Origin: Nematostella vectensis
Lineage: Eukaryota > Cnidaria > Anthozoa > Actiniaria > Edwardsiidae
Assembly (NCBI RefSeq): GCF_932526225.1
Contig: NC_064041.1
Location: 9,654,813 to 9,718,812, forward strand
DNA: 64,000 bases
Reading direction: 5' to 3'
The position numbers were made by a program, and so were the translations under genes. The notes beneath the pieces are model-generated. The model saw nothing but the letters and a program-made list of their open reading frames with translations, ran no database searches and was not told the DNA's origin. Numbering within the stretch: the first letter of the stretch is position 1; each line of letters opens with the position of its first letter. Positions 51,701-62,647 of the stretch are shown here, piece after piece.

Positions 51701-54599
51701 ACCTGATTGTACAAACAGCCTGACTGGGGTGCTCCTACGGTTCAGGGAGGACAATGTTGCATTGGTAGCTGATATAGAAGGGATGTTCCTTCAGGTCGGA
51801 GTTAGAGAAGAAGACCAAGATTCTCTGCGATTTCTTTGGTGGGACAAAAGCTCTGATGACCCTCCAGAAGAATATGCTATGAACGTGCATGTCTTTGGGG
51901 CAACCGACTCGCCTTGTGCAGCCAACTGGACACTCAAGAAAACTACAACTGACAATGCTGGTGACTTTGGAGATACCACCATCGAAACTGTCCTGCATAA
52001 TTTTTATGTGGATGATGTACTAAAAAGCGTAGACACGAGTGCGAGTGCAGTCACGCTTGCGAACGAGTTAACCGAACTTTGTGGTAGAGGAGGGTTCAAC
52101 CTCACAAAGTTTATGAGTAACAGTAGGGAGGTCCTTGCTGAAGTGCCTATCGAGAAGAGGGCAGCACCAACGCTTGATTTAGATCTTGATGAACTCCCAG
52201 TCGAGCGGGCACTTGGAGTTAGATGGAACGTGGAGACAGACACCTTCGGGTTCAAGGTGAGCAACACTGAGAAGGCTGATACTATGAGAGGAGTACTATC
52301 GACAATCAGCTCTGTCTTTGACCCTTTGAACTTTGCTGCACCAGTGATAATGCGTGGCAAGCAGATCATGCAAGCCCTATGGAGGCGGAAGGCACCATGG
52401 GACGAGCCGCTCAGTGGAGACATTCTGCGTGAGTGGCAGACATGGAAAAGGGAACTTGTACGGCTTGAAGATTTGTCCATCCCCCGATGCTACTTCAGCA
52501 GGCCAGACCATGAAGGTGTTGGACTACAACTCCATCACTTTAGTGATGCCTCGGAGGCAGGATACGGGTCAGTAAGCTACTTACGAATCGAGTACCCGGA
52601 CGGAATGGTGGAGTGTGCTTTCGTCGCCGGAAAGTCAAGGAATGCACCTATTAAAGGCTCAACCATCCCAAGGCTGGAGCTACAAGGAGCCCTACTGGCA
52701 ACACGGGTGGACCAAGCAGTTCGCCGAGAACTGGACCTGAAGCCTGACAGAGTCGTGTTTTGGACTGATTCGATGATAACACTTAACTATATCAATAATG
52801 AAACCCGCAGATTCCAGACGTATGTAGCCAACAGGGTTACAGAGATTCGCGAAGCGACTAATCCTGACCAATGGCGACACTGTCCGGGAAAACTAAATCC
52901 TTCCGACGAAGTAAGTCGAGGTCTAACCATAGATGAGTTTCTCCGGGATGAGCGATGGCTTAATGGTCCGAGTTTCTTGAGAGAGTCAGAAGATCAATGG
53001 CCAGATAATAAATTTGATGCCCTGTCTGAAGAAAGTCTGGAGATAAAGAAAGAAGTGTTCTTCACTGACCTGGAGCCAGGAGATGGCCTGGAAAAGCTTC
53101 TAACCGACACTTCTGATTGGATGAAGACCATTCGAAAGGTTGCGTGGGTAATGAAGTTTGTGGAGTGGTTGAAGACAAGAAAGCATGCAAAGCCTACTGA
53201 AAAGACACCTGGAGAGTCAGAGAGCAAGCTAAGTCCAGAAGACATAGAACGCGCCAAGCGACGAATAGCTGTACTAGTACAGCGGGAAAGTTTCCCTGAA
53301 GAAGTGAAGGCTCTGAAGGCAGGAAAGGAGGTGAATGTTGCTAGTGCTATCTTGAAGCTTAAGCCGGTCATGAAAGGCGATGAAGTTATGAGAGTTGGAG
53401 GAAGGATCTCGATGGCACCGATGAGTGATGATGCCAAGAATCCCATGATATTGCCGAAACAGAGTCATATCACTACTATCTTGATCCGCCACCTACACGA
53501 AAGCAACGGTCATTGTGGCGTGGAACAAGTACTATCCCTGCTGAGAGAGCAGTTTTGGATTGTGAAAGCGAGAGTGGCCATCAAGGCTGTTCTTGGAAGA
53601 TGCATTCATTGTCGCAAGCAAAGAAGAACTACTTTGAAGCAAGAGATGGGAGATCTACCTAGAATTCGGATGATCCCTTACGAGCCACCCTTTACGTATA
53701 CAGGTATTGACTATTTTGGACCGCTATATGTTAAGCGGGGAAGAGGAAGAGTGACTGAGAAGCGCTGGGGAGCTATCTTTGTTTGCATGAACTCCCGAGC
53801 AGTTCATCTCGAGTTAGCTAAGTCGCTAGAGACGGATGATTTCATACTCGCTCTGATGAGGTTCCTGAATCGCAGGGGCCATGTTGTGGAACTGTGGTCG
53901 GATAACGGGTCCAATTTTGTGGGAGCTGATCGGGAGATACGTGAACATCTGGAAGGAATGGATCATGACAAGATCGGACGTGAGTGTTCTGCGAAAGGAT
54001 GCAAGTGGATCTTTAATCCACCTGGAGCCACCCACATGTCAGGCGTGTGGGAGAGGATGGTGAGAGTCGTCAAGCGAAGTCTGAAGGCGATCCTGGGGAA
54101 GAACCCCCTCAACGATGAAGTGCTGACCACCGTGTTTACTGAGGCAGAACGTATCGCGAATTCAAGACCGCTAACCCGGAATCCAGAGAATCCTGATGAT
54201 GAGGATCCTCTTACGCCCAATCACTTTCTGAACGTGCGACCTACGATGAATCTTCCTACGGATACGGATGAACGGGCAGATAAGTACAGTCGGAAGCGGT
54301 GGAGACAAGCGCAATTACTTGCTAACCACTACTGGCGTCGCTGGTTGAAAGAGTACATTCCTTCCTTGCAAGTTCGAAGCAAGTGGAACAGGAAACAGCG
54401 AAACCTACACGTCGGAGATATAGTGCTCGTTGCGGACGACAACGTTGGACGAAACAACTGGCCTCTTGCGCGCGTGATTGATGTGTTTCCTGGCGTGGAT
54501 GGATTGGTAAGGAGTGCAGAGGTGCGCGGTAAAGGGACGACCTACAAGCGCCCGGTAACCAAGTTGTGTCTGCTGGAAGCCGAGGATGAGGATGTCTAG
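48735..54599 (+). CDS. BEL/Pao retrotransposon Gag-Pol polyprotein, intact
   Basis: One uninterrupted frame of 1954 codons starts 19 bp after the 5' LTR. Order: N-terminal Gag with a charged coiled coil (residues about 110-210); two Cys/His knuckles (C-P-C-C around 517 and C-H-I-C-x5-H-x4-C around 554); aspartic protease with LLDNGSRGT (about 660); reverse transcriptase with HVFGATDSPCAANW and the YVDD catalytic box (about 1091); RNase H (VFWTDSM, about 1340); integrase with an HHCC zinc motif (about 1590-1640) and the D-D-E residues in TGIDYFGPLY, LWSDNGSNFVG and VWERMVR (about 1657, 1721, 1771); C-terminal DUF5641-like module. Protease-RT-RNaseH-integrase order and YVDD are typical of BEL/Pao. 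No frameshift or stop is present, so it may be autonomous. Confidence 0.96.
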   Translation: MNTEDYYLGNMSENEASSEVERIESKKRSLGGYLGRVSIHMKELKTCLDDPSRANEIQTALNELQSALNNYEDCYQSYILEELATDEFNRVKEKFEETRNECETTTKLANERLKKGKSNSTKSRLSSRSRKLREKIEMKKLLLQQEEEIAQHRMDLERKKIELEYEQKARACKLKFQVQIAEKEAELLEERGSESDSCVSEEYKGDVGVMPPMSQEEKLMKWTEQCDPIPDNPRPDTPKLMEGPSHPKDPIPERKPQINDQKAPPSSYRKTPFGFLPVNSTDVMLKLTMLQAMQPVKFSGNPSDFPNFRKRLRDNLEDEILSDSQKVEFLPKFLSGEAFEVVERVSGCSYSVIVDILEDRYGQPATVAASCIDNLTRGPRLNNHDYKGLRDFAEQLESSSKKLVGEYAIEASTISNMKQIVRRLPQYLVNKWGDVSYKIREKGGIPKISDLADYVKRQAAIKNDPGFVNLSMSENKGGGDKRPEQGGKGKNYQKQTSVFKTDMEGSPPETTMGKQAPIKTCPCCQGEHRLSDCANFKGRDLPGRWRLVKEKRLCHICLRPGHMRDRCHTTTFCNCKSERKHHTLLHNPPRAKDDPPKELNSSAGEGTTEGPPRRDHAQGTRGGEPHRQTEQYATFSERATGTVLLHVVPVKLIAPNGNSLTTYGLLDNGSRGTMISSEVSAKLEPKGHTEEISITTMMGSSKEQIEVVEFELQHASGEGDRIPVTEGLVTKKFNVNEKCLPKDIDRDAHPHLRDIEIPSVDMPKVSVLIGKDVGYAHEVFEVRRPATKASDLKALRGPLGWVITGTLQGETSCKEVNLNFADYKKELQHQIERFWDLESFGTKSVGTDKGSPSFISHHLSREDRKAIDKLEKTITKRDGHYETGLLWRDDDVTLPNNRNEADKRLNSLKRKFSREPGLEEKYRAAMEKYITKGHARKLSPEEAQETGPRTWYLPHFAVTNINKPGKLRIIFDAASEYQGTSLNKNLLHGPDCTNSLTGVLLRFREDNVALVADIEGMFLQVGVREEDQDSLRFLWWDKSSDDPPEEYAMNVHVFGATDSPCAANWTLKKTTTDNAGDFGDTTIETVLHNFYVDDVLKSVDTSASAVTLANELTELCGRGGFNLTKFMSNSREVLAEVPIEKRAAPTLDLDLDELPVERALGVRWNVETDTFGFKVSNTEKADTMRGVLSTISSVFDPLNFAAPVIMRGKQIMQALWRRKAPWDEPLSGDILREWQTWKRELVRLEDLSIPRCYFSRPDHEGVGLQLHHFSDASEAGYGSVSYLRIEYPDGMVECAFVAGKSRNAPIKGSTIPRLELQGALLATRVDQAVRRELDLKPDRVVFWTDSMITLNYINNETRRFQTYVANRVTEIREATNPDQWRHCPGKLNPSDEVSRGLTIDEFLRDERWLNGPSFLRESEDQWPDNKFDALSEESLEIKKEVFFTDLEPGDGLEKLLTDTSDWMKTIRKVAWVMKFVEWLKTRKHAKPTEKTPGESESKLSPEDIERAKRRIAVLVQRESFPEEVKALKAGKEVNVASAILKLKPVMKGDEVMRVGGRISMAPMSDDAKNPMILPKQSHITTILIRHLHESNGHCGVEQVLSLLREQFWIVKARVAIKAVLGRCIHCRKQRRTTLKQEMGDLPRIRMIPYEPPFTYTGIDYFGPLYVKRGRGRVTEKRWGAIFVCMNSRAVHLELAKSLETDDFILALMRFLNRRGHVVELWSDNGSNFVGADREIREHLEGMDHDKIGRECSAKGCKWIFNPPGATHMSGVWERMVRVVKRSLKAILGKNPLNDEVLTTVFTEAERIANSRPLTRNPENPDDEDPLTPNHFLNVRPTMNLPTDTDERADKYSRKRWRQAQLLANHYWRRWLKEYIPSLQVRSKWNRKQRNLHVGDIVLVADDNVGRNNWPLARVIDVFPGVDGLVRSAEVRGKGTTYKRPVTKLCLLEAEDEDV

Positions 54600-54689
54600 A
54601 TACGGATCGGATTGGAGACTCAAGGGACAGACGTAGATAGTGTAATATAGAACGGACATTAGCGTTATGACAATACGTTTATAGTTATG

Positions 54690-54722
54690 AACCTCCTCCG
54701 CAGGAGTTCATGGGGGGCGGGA
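54690..54722 (+). promoter_or_regulatory. Polypurine tract and adjacent hairpin
   Basis: TGGGGGGCGGGA at 54711-54722 directly abuts the 3' LTR, as required for plus-strand priming. Just before it, GAAC-CTCCT-CCGC-AGGAG-TTC can fold into a small hairpin. Role assigned from position only. Confidence 0.7.
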
Positions 54723-55114
54723 TGTTGTCGCCATTATCCGGGCTCCCTGTGTTAGAGGCCTGGTTCCGAGCTTTGCGCGGTCGCATAGCCTCGTGCAAAA
54801 CGTTTTCAGTTCGTCGAGAATTTCCTGGAGTTTTTTATTGGAGTTTTTGACCTGAATCTAATGAATATTGTATGGATTTGTTTTTGGATGGATTCCGCAC
54901 CCGTGTAAGTATCATGCGTTTGTATAATTAGCGGAAATTGCCATAATTTTCATCTTCAGTATTTGTTTATTTCAGCGAATCTCGTGGTAATTCGTGATAA
55001 TTTTGAAGTTGAAACTCGTGTAGAACTTTACCCGTGAATATCGACAAGTGGAAAATAAAAGTTGTGTTCATATCCAGAAGCATCTCATCTATCTGACCTA
55101 TCTGAATTCCAACA
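54723..55114 (+). repeat. 3' LTR of BEL/Pao element (392 bp)
   Basis: Same 392-bp sequence as 48324-48715 on reading, from TGTTGTCGCC to CCAACA. It is followed by the GTTTT duplication at 55115-55119. Identical LTRs imply a very recent insertion. Confidence 0.93.
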
Positions 55115-55119
55115 GTTTT

Positions 55120-55244
55120 TTTTATTATTTAAAGATTTCATTTTTTATTTCATTCTCTGACGAGACGGGCGCAGTCATTTCTGTGTTTATTTTGGCTTGA
55201 ATTTGCCACCCACAAGGTCACGTGATCTATTAGCGCAAGTCTTG
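55120..55244. mobile_element. MITE family 1, right part
   Basis: Continues the element interrupted at 48323. The terminal block tattagcgcaagtct is the inverted copy of the left end, and the poly-T/attatttaaagatttcat section parallels 12503-12545. It ends within a few bases of the donor of exon 55250-55400 of the unrecognised minus-strand gene. Confidence 0.75.
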
Positions 55245-55249
55245 CCTAC

Positions 55250-56476
55250 TTTGATTATTCTCAAATTCCACTCTTTGGTGCCTCTATTGTATTTTCTTGA
55301 TACCATCTGCTCTCCCTTATCATTGACTGCTTTCTCTCTGCCTTGGTGGAAGTTCCAATCAATTGCAGAAAGCTGCTTTCGGGCCTTATATGCTTCATAC
55401 CTATAACAGATAAAACAAATTTTTAATGTAACTGTGACTAACTTCCCTTTCCCTTTTAAAATCATAGGTATGAATTTGAATCTTCTAGATGTAATATCTA
55501 TTCAGAATACAAAGTTTATTTACTCTAATGATTTTGGTATATAATTATTATCATTATTATTATTATTATTATTTTCTGATTGATCCACATGGTATTTAGA
55601 TAACTGCTTCACAGTATGTTGTTTCTGCAGACTTCATGGCCACTAATCCCTGGCAAATGATGCTGAATTCCATTTAGTGTCATTGAAAGTCATGTGTCAT
55701 GACAAATGATGAAGCAAAAACCACTGCAGTTCCAGATAGTAGGAAATTAAAGATATATATTGACATTTGTGATTTTTTCTATTGGAAATGATTTCTAAAA
55801 TGGTGAGTGAATAGGGATTTATCCAAGTTTGAGTAAGTTTCATTAACAGAGTGTGTATTAACTTACTTGTCCCCCTGGTCACTGCCAGCTTCACTAAGAG
55901 ATATCTCTGGGTCTGCCATTTTGTTGTGGTGCTTTCCTACTGGGGTTGACGTTGGCGGTTCTGATAGAACGGCATAGAGACAAATGATTAGTAAATATTT
56001 CAAATAAAAGTAAGAAACTAAGATGAACATCTGGTATCGATTCAGAGAGTCTCATTAGGAGGACAAGAACGCGGTAAAAGTCTCACCTCGTATGGCTGCT
56101 GCCTTTTGTTTTGGTCCGCCAGTTGTTGTTTTTGTAAACCTAGAATAGACACAAGAAGTAGGAAAAAAAACATCTTTAGCAAAGCAAAGTAACGACCTAA
56201 AACCTCTCGAAAAGAATGCGATATATAGTTTTGTCTCTGATTGTCTCACCTCTCCCGGCGCCGAAGCTCTAAGGACAACAAATGGCTGGCAAACGCCGAG
56301 TCGCTCGCGTAAATAGACGCTTTTCTTAACTCCTGCCATGTGCTATAAACATCTTTCAGCAATCGAACGCGTATGTGTTGCTGCTCCCATGTTTTTTTTC
56401 TTTTCATTGGATCCTCTGGCGAAAGCATTGGTCGACCGCCGAGTCTCGTGCGAGCACCCGGGCTCCTTGAAGCCAT
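55250..56476 (-). CDS. Unrecognised gene, four 5' exons, incomplete at 3' end
   Basis: Exons in transcript order: 56250-56476, 56087-56139, 55867-55960, 55250-55400. Phases agree (2, 1, 2, 0) and the sum is 175 codons without a stop. The protein starts MASRSPGARTRLGGRP, then has a helical basic segment (KTWEQQHIRVRLLKDVYSTW and SAFASHLLSLELRRR), an acidic linker and a segment with AIDWNFHQGREKAVND and SRKYNRGTKEWNLRIIKV. I do not recognise the family. The start is the first ATG of the frame, 5' of a strong donor. Later exons would lie beyond the MITE/BEL insertion (below 48200) but none was found there, so the insertion may have broken the gene or lie in a long intron. A transposon-derived or lineage-specific gene is possible. 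Confidence 0.6.
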
Positions 56477-59146
56477 GATTTTTTACGGAAAACGCGCAAA
56501 TAATTTCAAAATGGTAATAGCAATGTGTCAATTGGAAGTTTCTTCGAGGTTGTGACTGATAATTTAGACCGGATGGGCTCTTAGATAGCGTCGATTCTAA
56601 TAGATTCTTTTGTCTTCCCTTTACAATGGCGGAGTTTGAGGTTTCCGTCGGACCAGCAGATTGTTACGTAATCGACCGGAAGTAAACTGCTGACAATGCG
56701 GCTTTAAAAGCCAATTGCAGATCCGGCTTAATTTGGCCCGCATCAGAGATTAACGTACGACGGTATATTTTATTACCTCTACCGCGTTCGATTGACTCTT
56801 CTACTCTTTTTGGAAAAAGACAATTTGGACAAATCGGATAACTTTTTTCAAAGTTTTCTGCTCCCTCAGTAGAAAATTTGAAAAAATCCGAAAGATGACG
56901 TCAACATTAAAGCGGCAAAAACAAAATGACAGAAAAGTCTTCAACGAAACGAACCGTGGAAAAGAGCGGGCTTTTATCTAAAACTTGAAAATCGCGTTTT
57001 ATTCAATTTTCAGTAAATTCCGGAAAATGTTCTTTTTCCGGAATTCGTTTATACGAACGCTCCTGATAGAATCACTGGCTGAAACAGAAGTTCTAGAGGT
57101 AGCACGGAGTTTTCCTAGGTACGCCGTTTTCTTGTGCGAGAGATTTTGAGAATACATTACCTTAAAAAAATCACAAGCAAATAATAGGCTACCTCCCGTC
57201 TGAATTTCTCTGTTCGCCAATTAGTGCCAGGCGCGTACCCAGGATTGGCTGACGAGGGGTGCGCAGTTATAGGTATCATATGGAAAAAGCACAGTATTTT
57301 AAGGTTCCTTAATAAGTTGGCCCAATGTTTGGTCGCGAAAGGGAGATGCGCGCGCACCCTGCGCGCCCCTGTGGACACGCGTACGAAATGTGAAAGGGCC
57401 AACGGCCTGAAGAGTTTCAACACCTAACGTGAAGTTAATGAATACACTATGCTCATAATAGGTGCGCATACTTATTATACAGCAACCTTTGACTGCTCCC
57501 GCACAAGACTATTTTTCCGCACTATTTTTTTTTTAATAGGGGACAGAGGTATATTTTATTTATTTCTCACTTGTTTAGAACAACTACATTTTTCCCTTTC
57601 TCTTTGGTTCTAGAAGACCACTCTGTCACAGATTTCTCTGTGATGTAATCTCACGGTCCAGGTAGACTGCCCTATTTCCCTTCTAATTTGCATGTTTATT
57701 AAAAGGGGGTGAGTACCGAATGACTCTAACAAACGTACCAGCTCGGAAATTCACAAGTCCGGTACTACGAGGCTTTGTATCTTCATACAAAGGATTAGAT
57801 TTAGTTTTAAAAATTCTAACCCAAAATAAGCCTTGTATGCACAGTTAAGGAGTTTACTGTGTATACATGGCTTAAAGCTGGTTTTGAACAGTATCACGTG
57901 ATTCTAGATCACATACTCATTGGTTTATCATATAAGAGCTGTTGCAGGCTTTAAAATAATTGTGGGGGGGACGTGTCCCAAGTGCCCCACCCCCTGCTAC
58001 GGCCCTGCATATAATTCCTGTAAATATCAACAATGACAGCAATAAAGCCTAAACGATAACTGTTTAGTATTACTGGATTAAATGGAAACATTCTCTCTGA
58101 TATAGCCTCATTCAATAGCCTCTGACAACCGCCATATTGACGCCCTAGCATAAAGTCAATGCGATACATTCGGTTTAATTTGTTAAATAAAGTATCAAAA
58201 AATTTTTAGATGGTTTTTAGATGGTTATTTCGAGATTTTATCACATCATGTGCCTTCCAATATTAAATGAAAACAATAACAAAGGTGTGGCTGACAATAG
58301 CTCTTTAATCTTAGTCTCCCTATGAATCGAACAAGAATTTGCATATGCTAAAATATGTACAAGGTATAGACTTAACCATATAGGGTACGGCTATTAGATA
58401 TCTGGCAAGTCGGTAACGAGATTTATTCGCCACAGAAAGCCGAAGGCAGAAATAAAATCGAACAAGTAAGCATCGACAAAAAGCACCACCAACTCCAAGT
58501 AAAAGAAATGGGCCGCAAAAAAAAAAAAAAAAAAAAAAAAACAGGGAAACAACCAGTTACCGTCAGATATCACAAATGACCGGTCCATTATCTTAGAATA
58601 ATAAAACGCTCATCCCATGCTTATTTTTGGTGCGTTTCAGGGCTCTTAAAATAAGTACCTAGCCATTTGATTGAAACACTCTGTTCGGAAAGAGTCCTCA
58701 TGCCCTGTCTAGGTAGTCTAGAATACGGCTGTTTCCAAATGCAGTACATACAAATCACCTAAATCGCAATATTACAGCTGTTTTCAATATCATGCGAGCT
58801 CTAATCGACGAGTTCCAAAAGCTTAATCGCTTCTGGCTTCCGTCATTTAAAATCCTTGAAGCGAATTCAGTGGCTACCACTTAAATGGTTTACCCAATCA
58901 AGCTCATTCTCTGAAAGGCGTTGACCAATCAAAGAGCACCAGATTTTATTCCGTTAGTTTAAACAGGGAAGTCCTTACACTTCTCTGGTTTAAAGGCAGA
59001 AGCCAAAAAGCGCCTTAGCAATTGGAAAATGTTGACGAGATTTTGAAATATTGAAAATCGTGGTTAAAGGAAATAAAATCATAACATTTCCATCTAATCC
59101 TCTTATATCCCTTAAAATTACTCAGTAGCTGTCTTAAATTCTGCAG
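56477..59146. other. Intergenic region, repeats only
   Basis: Contains a truncated MITE family 2 copy (56560-56712), repeat fragments at 57228-57260 and 57957-58008 and an A25 run at about 58517-58541. No exon of a recognised gene was found. Confidence 0.55.
56560..56712. mobile_element. MITE family 2, truncated copy
   Basis: The stretch from agattcttttgtctt through gaggtttccgtcggacc to accggaagtaaactgctgac-aatgc matches the complement of the left half of the 23722-23975 element. The opposite terminus is absent. Confidence 0.65.
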
Positions 59147-62100
59147 TCAGACCAGCCCGTCGTAGAGTGAAAGCGCTTGAATGATTGATGGGTCCGCTTT
59201 AGATCCTTCCCGGAACTCCTCCATAGACAGCTTGCCGTCATTATTCTAAGAAAAATGGGTTGAAAAGGTTTAAAGCATTAGAGAGAATTCATTTGAAATT
59301 CGGGCATCCTACGGCCAAGAATCGTGTAATAAGATAATATCAATAGCTTTGGAAGTGTGTCAAAATTAAATCGTTACAGTTTGCACCATCATGAAAAACA
59401 GGAATGCCTATTGAGTTCAAATTGACAAAAAGTGCTTTTGGCCGAGAATTCAGAATAAATCTAAACAACTCCCTATAAAGATATTTAGATGGGAACGCCA
59501 CACGATGACAAACATTTTTACGTTTTTAATGTAGTAAAACTGTTGCTAGAGACTTTTAAATGTCCTGGCACATATAAGATTTTTGACGACAGTGATGGAA
59601 ATTGCTTGAGCCAGGAACTACGAGGGGTTCATGAAGGAAGAGGATTTCATACCGTGTCCATCTGCGCAAAGATGCGATTCACCCTCTTCTCCGGCGTATC
59701 CTCATCGTCAGGAAGCTTGACAAGGCTTGCCTAAAGATAACACCGATGAGTGCCGTGATAATATCGTAACGTGCCGTGATAGTTCCGTGACAGAAGCGTG
59801 ATAGTATCGTGACCGTGTCGTGATTGTATTCTGACCGTGCTGTGATAGTGCCGTGGGCGAGTATCGTGACCGTGCTGCGATAGAACCCTGGTGGTACCGT
59901 GATTGTGACATTATAGTGACAGGAGCGTGTTAATATCGTGACCGAGTATTGTGACCATGCTGTGATAGTGTCGTGACCGTGTTGTGTCGTGATTTTATCG
60001 TAACCGTGTCGTGATAGTATAGTGACCATGCCGTGACCGTGTCGTGGTAGTATCGTGACCGTGTCGTGATAGTACCCTGGCCGCACCGCGATCGTGACAT
60101 TATTATGACAGTAGCGTGTTAGTATCGTGACCGTGTCGTGATTGTATCGTGACCGTGTCGTGATTGTATTGTGACCGCGTCGCGATAGTATCGTGACCGT
60201 GTCGTGATGTATAATAACTGTGTCGTGATAGTATCTTGACCGTGTCGTGATAGTATCTTGACCGTGCCGTTATACCATCGTGACCGTGTCGTTACCGCGT
60301 CGTGATAGTACCCAGGCCGTACCGCGATTGTATCATGACATTATCGTGACAGTAGCGTGTTACTATCGCGACCGTGTCTTGATTGTATCGTGACCGTGTC
60401 GTGATTGTATCGTGACCGGGCTGTCACATGGGAGCTGTTACTGGGATGTCGCTTTAACCCTTGAATCATATACATGATTAACACTAACCACCATTTTATA
60501 AATAGAATCCACTATGTGAAGCATTTCTTGTTTAGTGATACAGCCATCGCCGTCCAGATCGTATAACTTAAACGCCCCTGGTAAAAGGAATAAAATGATG
60601 AATATTCACATATAAAAACATACATCCTTACGGGCCTAAACCCTAAAGCTATCAATTTGGCACGATAGCGACGGTTTTAAAACACGAAAAATAAATTAAT
60701 CAGTAAACCGTCATAAACGACAGAAATCGACGATTGATTGACTATTCCCAAACGGAACAAGTATCTTGGATTCGCCGAGGTCGCGCAACAACGAATTTGG
60801 CTATAATAATACAAAGAGCTTTTGACAAGAAGTTTGCCCATTGTGTGACGTCATATAAAAGCACACAAATGAATCCCCGCGAGGGTAAATGGCGTTTGAA
60901 TCACAACAAACACCACACCCGAAGCCCTCTCGACGATAATACATTTGCGAATATGAATCGGTTTAATCTGTTTGATTATCTTCCCTGATACAAATTCGCA
61001 GTCAAAACTCGCCCTTCCAGGCTGAGAGATAAGAGCCAATGTCTGGCAGACAGTGTGACGCGTGAAGGGCCCGTGAAGAATGCGCGAAGGATGCGTGAAG
61101 TGATAAACTCGTTACTTACATTGTAGCTTTTCGTCAATACTTCCTCTGGACGTCACGGACAGCGCGCAGATAAATTCACGAAACTCAATATGACCATCCT
61201 AAACAAACGGAATATAATCAGTTTGTATTTCGGATTCAATGACCCAGCTCAACTAGAATAGCAATTAACCTTCGTCTATACCAAGCTCTTCAGCTTCCAT
61301 GCCTATTTCCAGAGGTGCTCGTTTGTATGTTGATGGAAATTATTAAGGTATTAAACAAGGGTTTCAGGAAGCGAGAAATAGATTGTTTTGTTTTTAGAAG
61401 ACGACGGGGCATCGGTGTTTTCAACTAATCCCTTCTAATTGCGTCTGCCATGTTAAATACAAACCATCAATAAATAAAACAGCCTTAATATATATATTTT
61501 TCTAAATCACACAAAAACACAACATTTCACGAAAATCTATCCCCCAAAACGACAAAAGCACACGGTTTTCAACACGTTTGCCTAGTACGACCTTTAAACA
61601 TGGCACCTGTTATCCGAGTGAAAGAGATAAACAGGTATTCGTTTAGCTCTTCATTAAAATTCCCGAGATCGCTTTCCTTAGCTGTGAACTCTGGGCTTTC
61701 CGTGGTGGCGTTTTCAGACATTTAAGCTTTACATGTGTGAACAGGCAGCGAAACCAAAAGAGAAGGTTGGGGAAAAAGTGCGAGCATATAAATAATCATC
61801 GATTCGTCATCGTCAGGTTCGAAGCATCTTACATTTTTCATACCCTGTTATTCACATGAGATATATACCAGCACAGTACCTCATTTTGCGACTTAATGTG
61901 CCTATAGTATTTACCTTATTTTCATCAAAGACATTAAAGACGAAAGAAGCGAATTTCGTCGAATCGCCATACGGGAAAAACTGTTTATAAATTTTCTGAA
62001 ATTCCTAGGATAAAAAACAAAAACAATAATCGATAAATAATTATCACCAGGCACTGTTTTCTGTGTGCAGCAAGCGATTAACCATTACACCCCGTTCTAA

Positions 62101-62647
62101 GCGAGCAGCTTAAACGTAATTAGATATTTTTATTTTGATATAGGCCGAAAGTTTAATTTGAAACCGCATACAGTTTTCAAAGCTAGAGATCGCTCTGCAA
62201 TTACGTAAATGGATTACACGGGGTTAAGTGTTCAAAATCTGCCTTGAAATATGCTAGAAATACCTGTTCGTTTAGACAGCCAGAAGGGCAGTCCTTCAAG
62301 AATCCCTTATACCTGTGGAAATAAATAATAATGAAAACGTTGGACTCGGCTTGACTTAGCCAAATAGTACCAAACAAAATAGCGTGCCCGCTTGTAATAA
62401 TTTACAGCCATTTACTTAAAAAAATATCGAGGACAAAATTGGCTTACCATTGATGCAATTCTTTCTCTGTAACTAAAGAAAAAATGAGCCATTAAATTAT
62501 TAAACGGATTCGGAGCTCTGCAAACGCAGTACAGACTTGTGTATGTGTTGTATATTGTATGAATACCAGATTAGCCCACTTACAATACGTTTTGTGAACC
62601 AGCTCTTGGACTAGTTCTGGTTGTAACTTGCTATTTTTCTTGCCCAT
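59147..62647 (-). CDS. NCS1: Neuronal calcium sensor 1 (frequenin)
   Basis: Eight exons in transcript order: 62584-62647, 62448-62472, 62264-62312, 61915-62004, 61120-61198, 60489-60577, 59653-59730, 59147-59245. They total 573 nt, giving exactly 190 residues, the usual NCS-1 length. MGKKNSK provides the Gly2 N-myristoylation motif. EF-hand 1 is degenerate (CPSG, as in all NCS proteins); EF2 ([12 protein letters not shown]), EF3 ([12 protein letters not shown]) and EF4 ([12 protein letters not shown]) keep their acidic ligands. The C-terminus [14 protein letters not shown] is diagnostic of frequenin rather than hippocalcin or recoverin. The family couples Ca2+ to PI4-kinase beta, GPCR kinases and synaptic release at membranes. 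Two micro-exons (25 and 49 nt) are present. Confidence 0.97.
59755..60425. repeat. 22-bp minisatellite in NCS1 intron 6
   Basis: About 30 imperfect units with the core gtatcgtgaccgtgtcgtga fill nearly the whole intron between NCS1 exons 6 and 7. Some larger-order blocks recur (a unit with gtagcgtgtta appears at least three times), showing higher-order duplication. It does not resemble either flanking splice site. Confidence 0.9.

Noticed and set aside
52004-52480. Minus-strand frame inside the retrotransposon
   Set aside because: Antisense to the reverse transcriptase/RNase H coding region with no motif.
61590-61723. 43-codon minus-strand frame starting [12 protein letters not shown] in an NCS1 intron
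   Set aside because: An open frame of this length is expected by chance; there is no donor that would join it to the NCS1 frame and NCS1 is complete without it.
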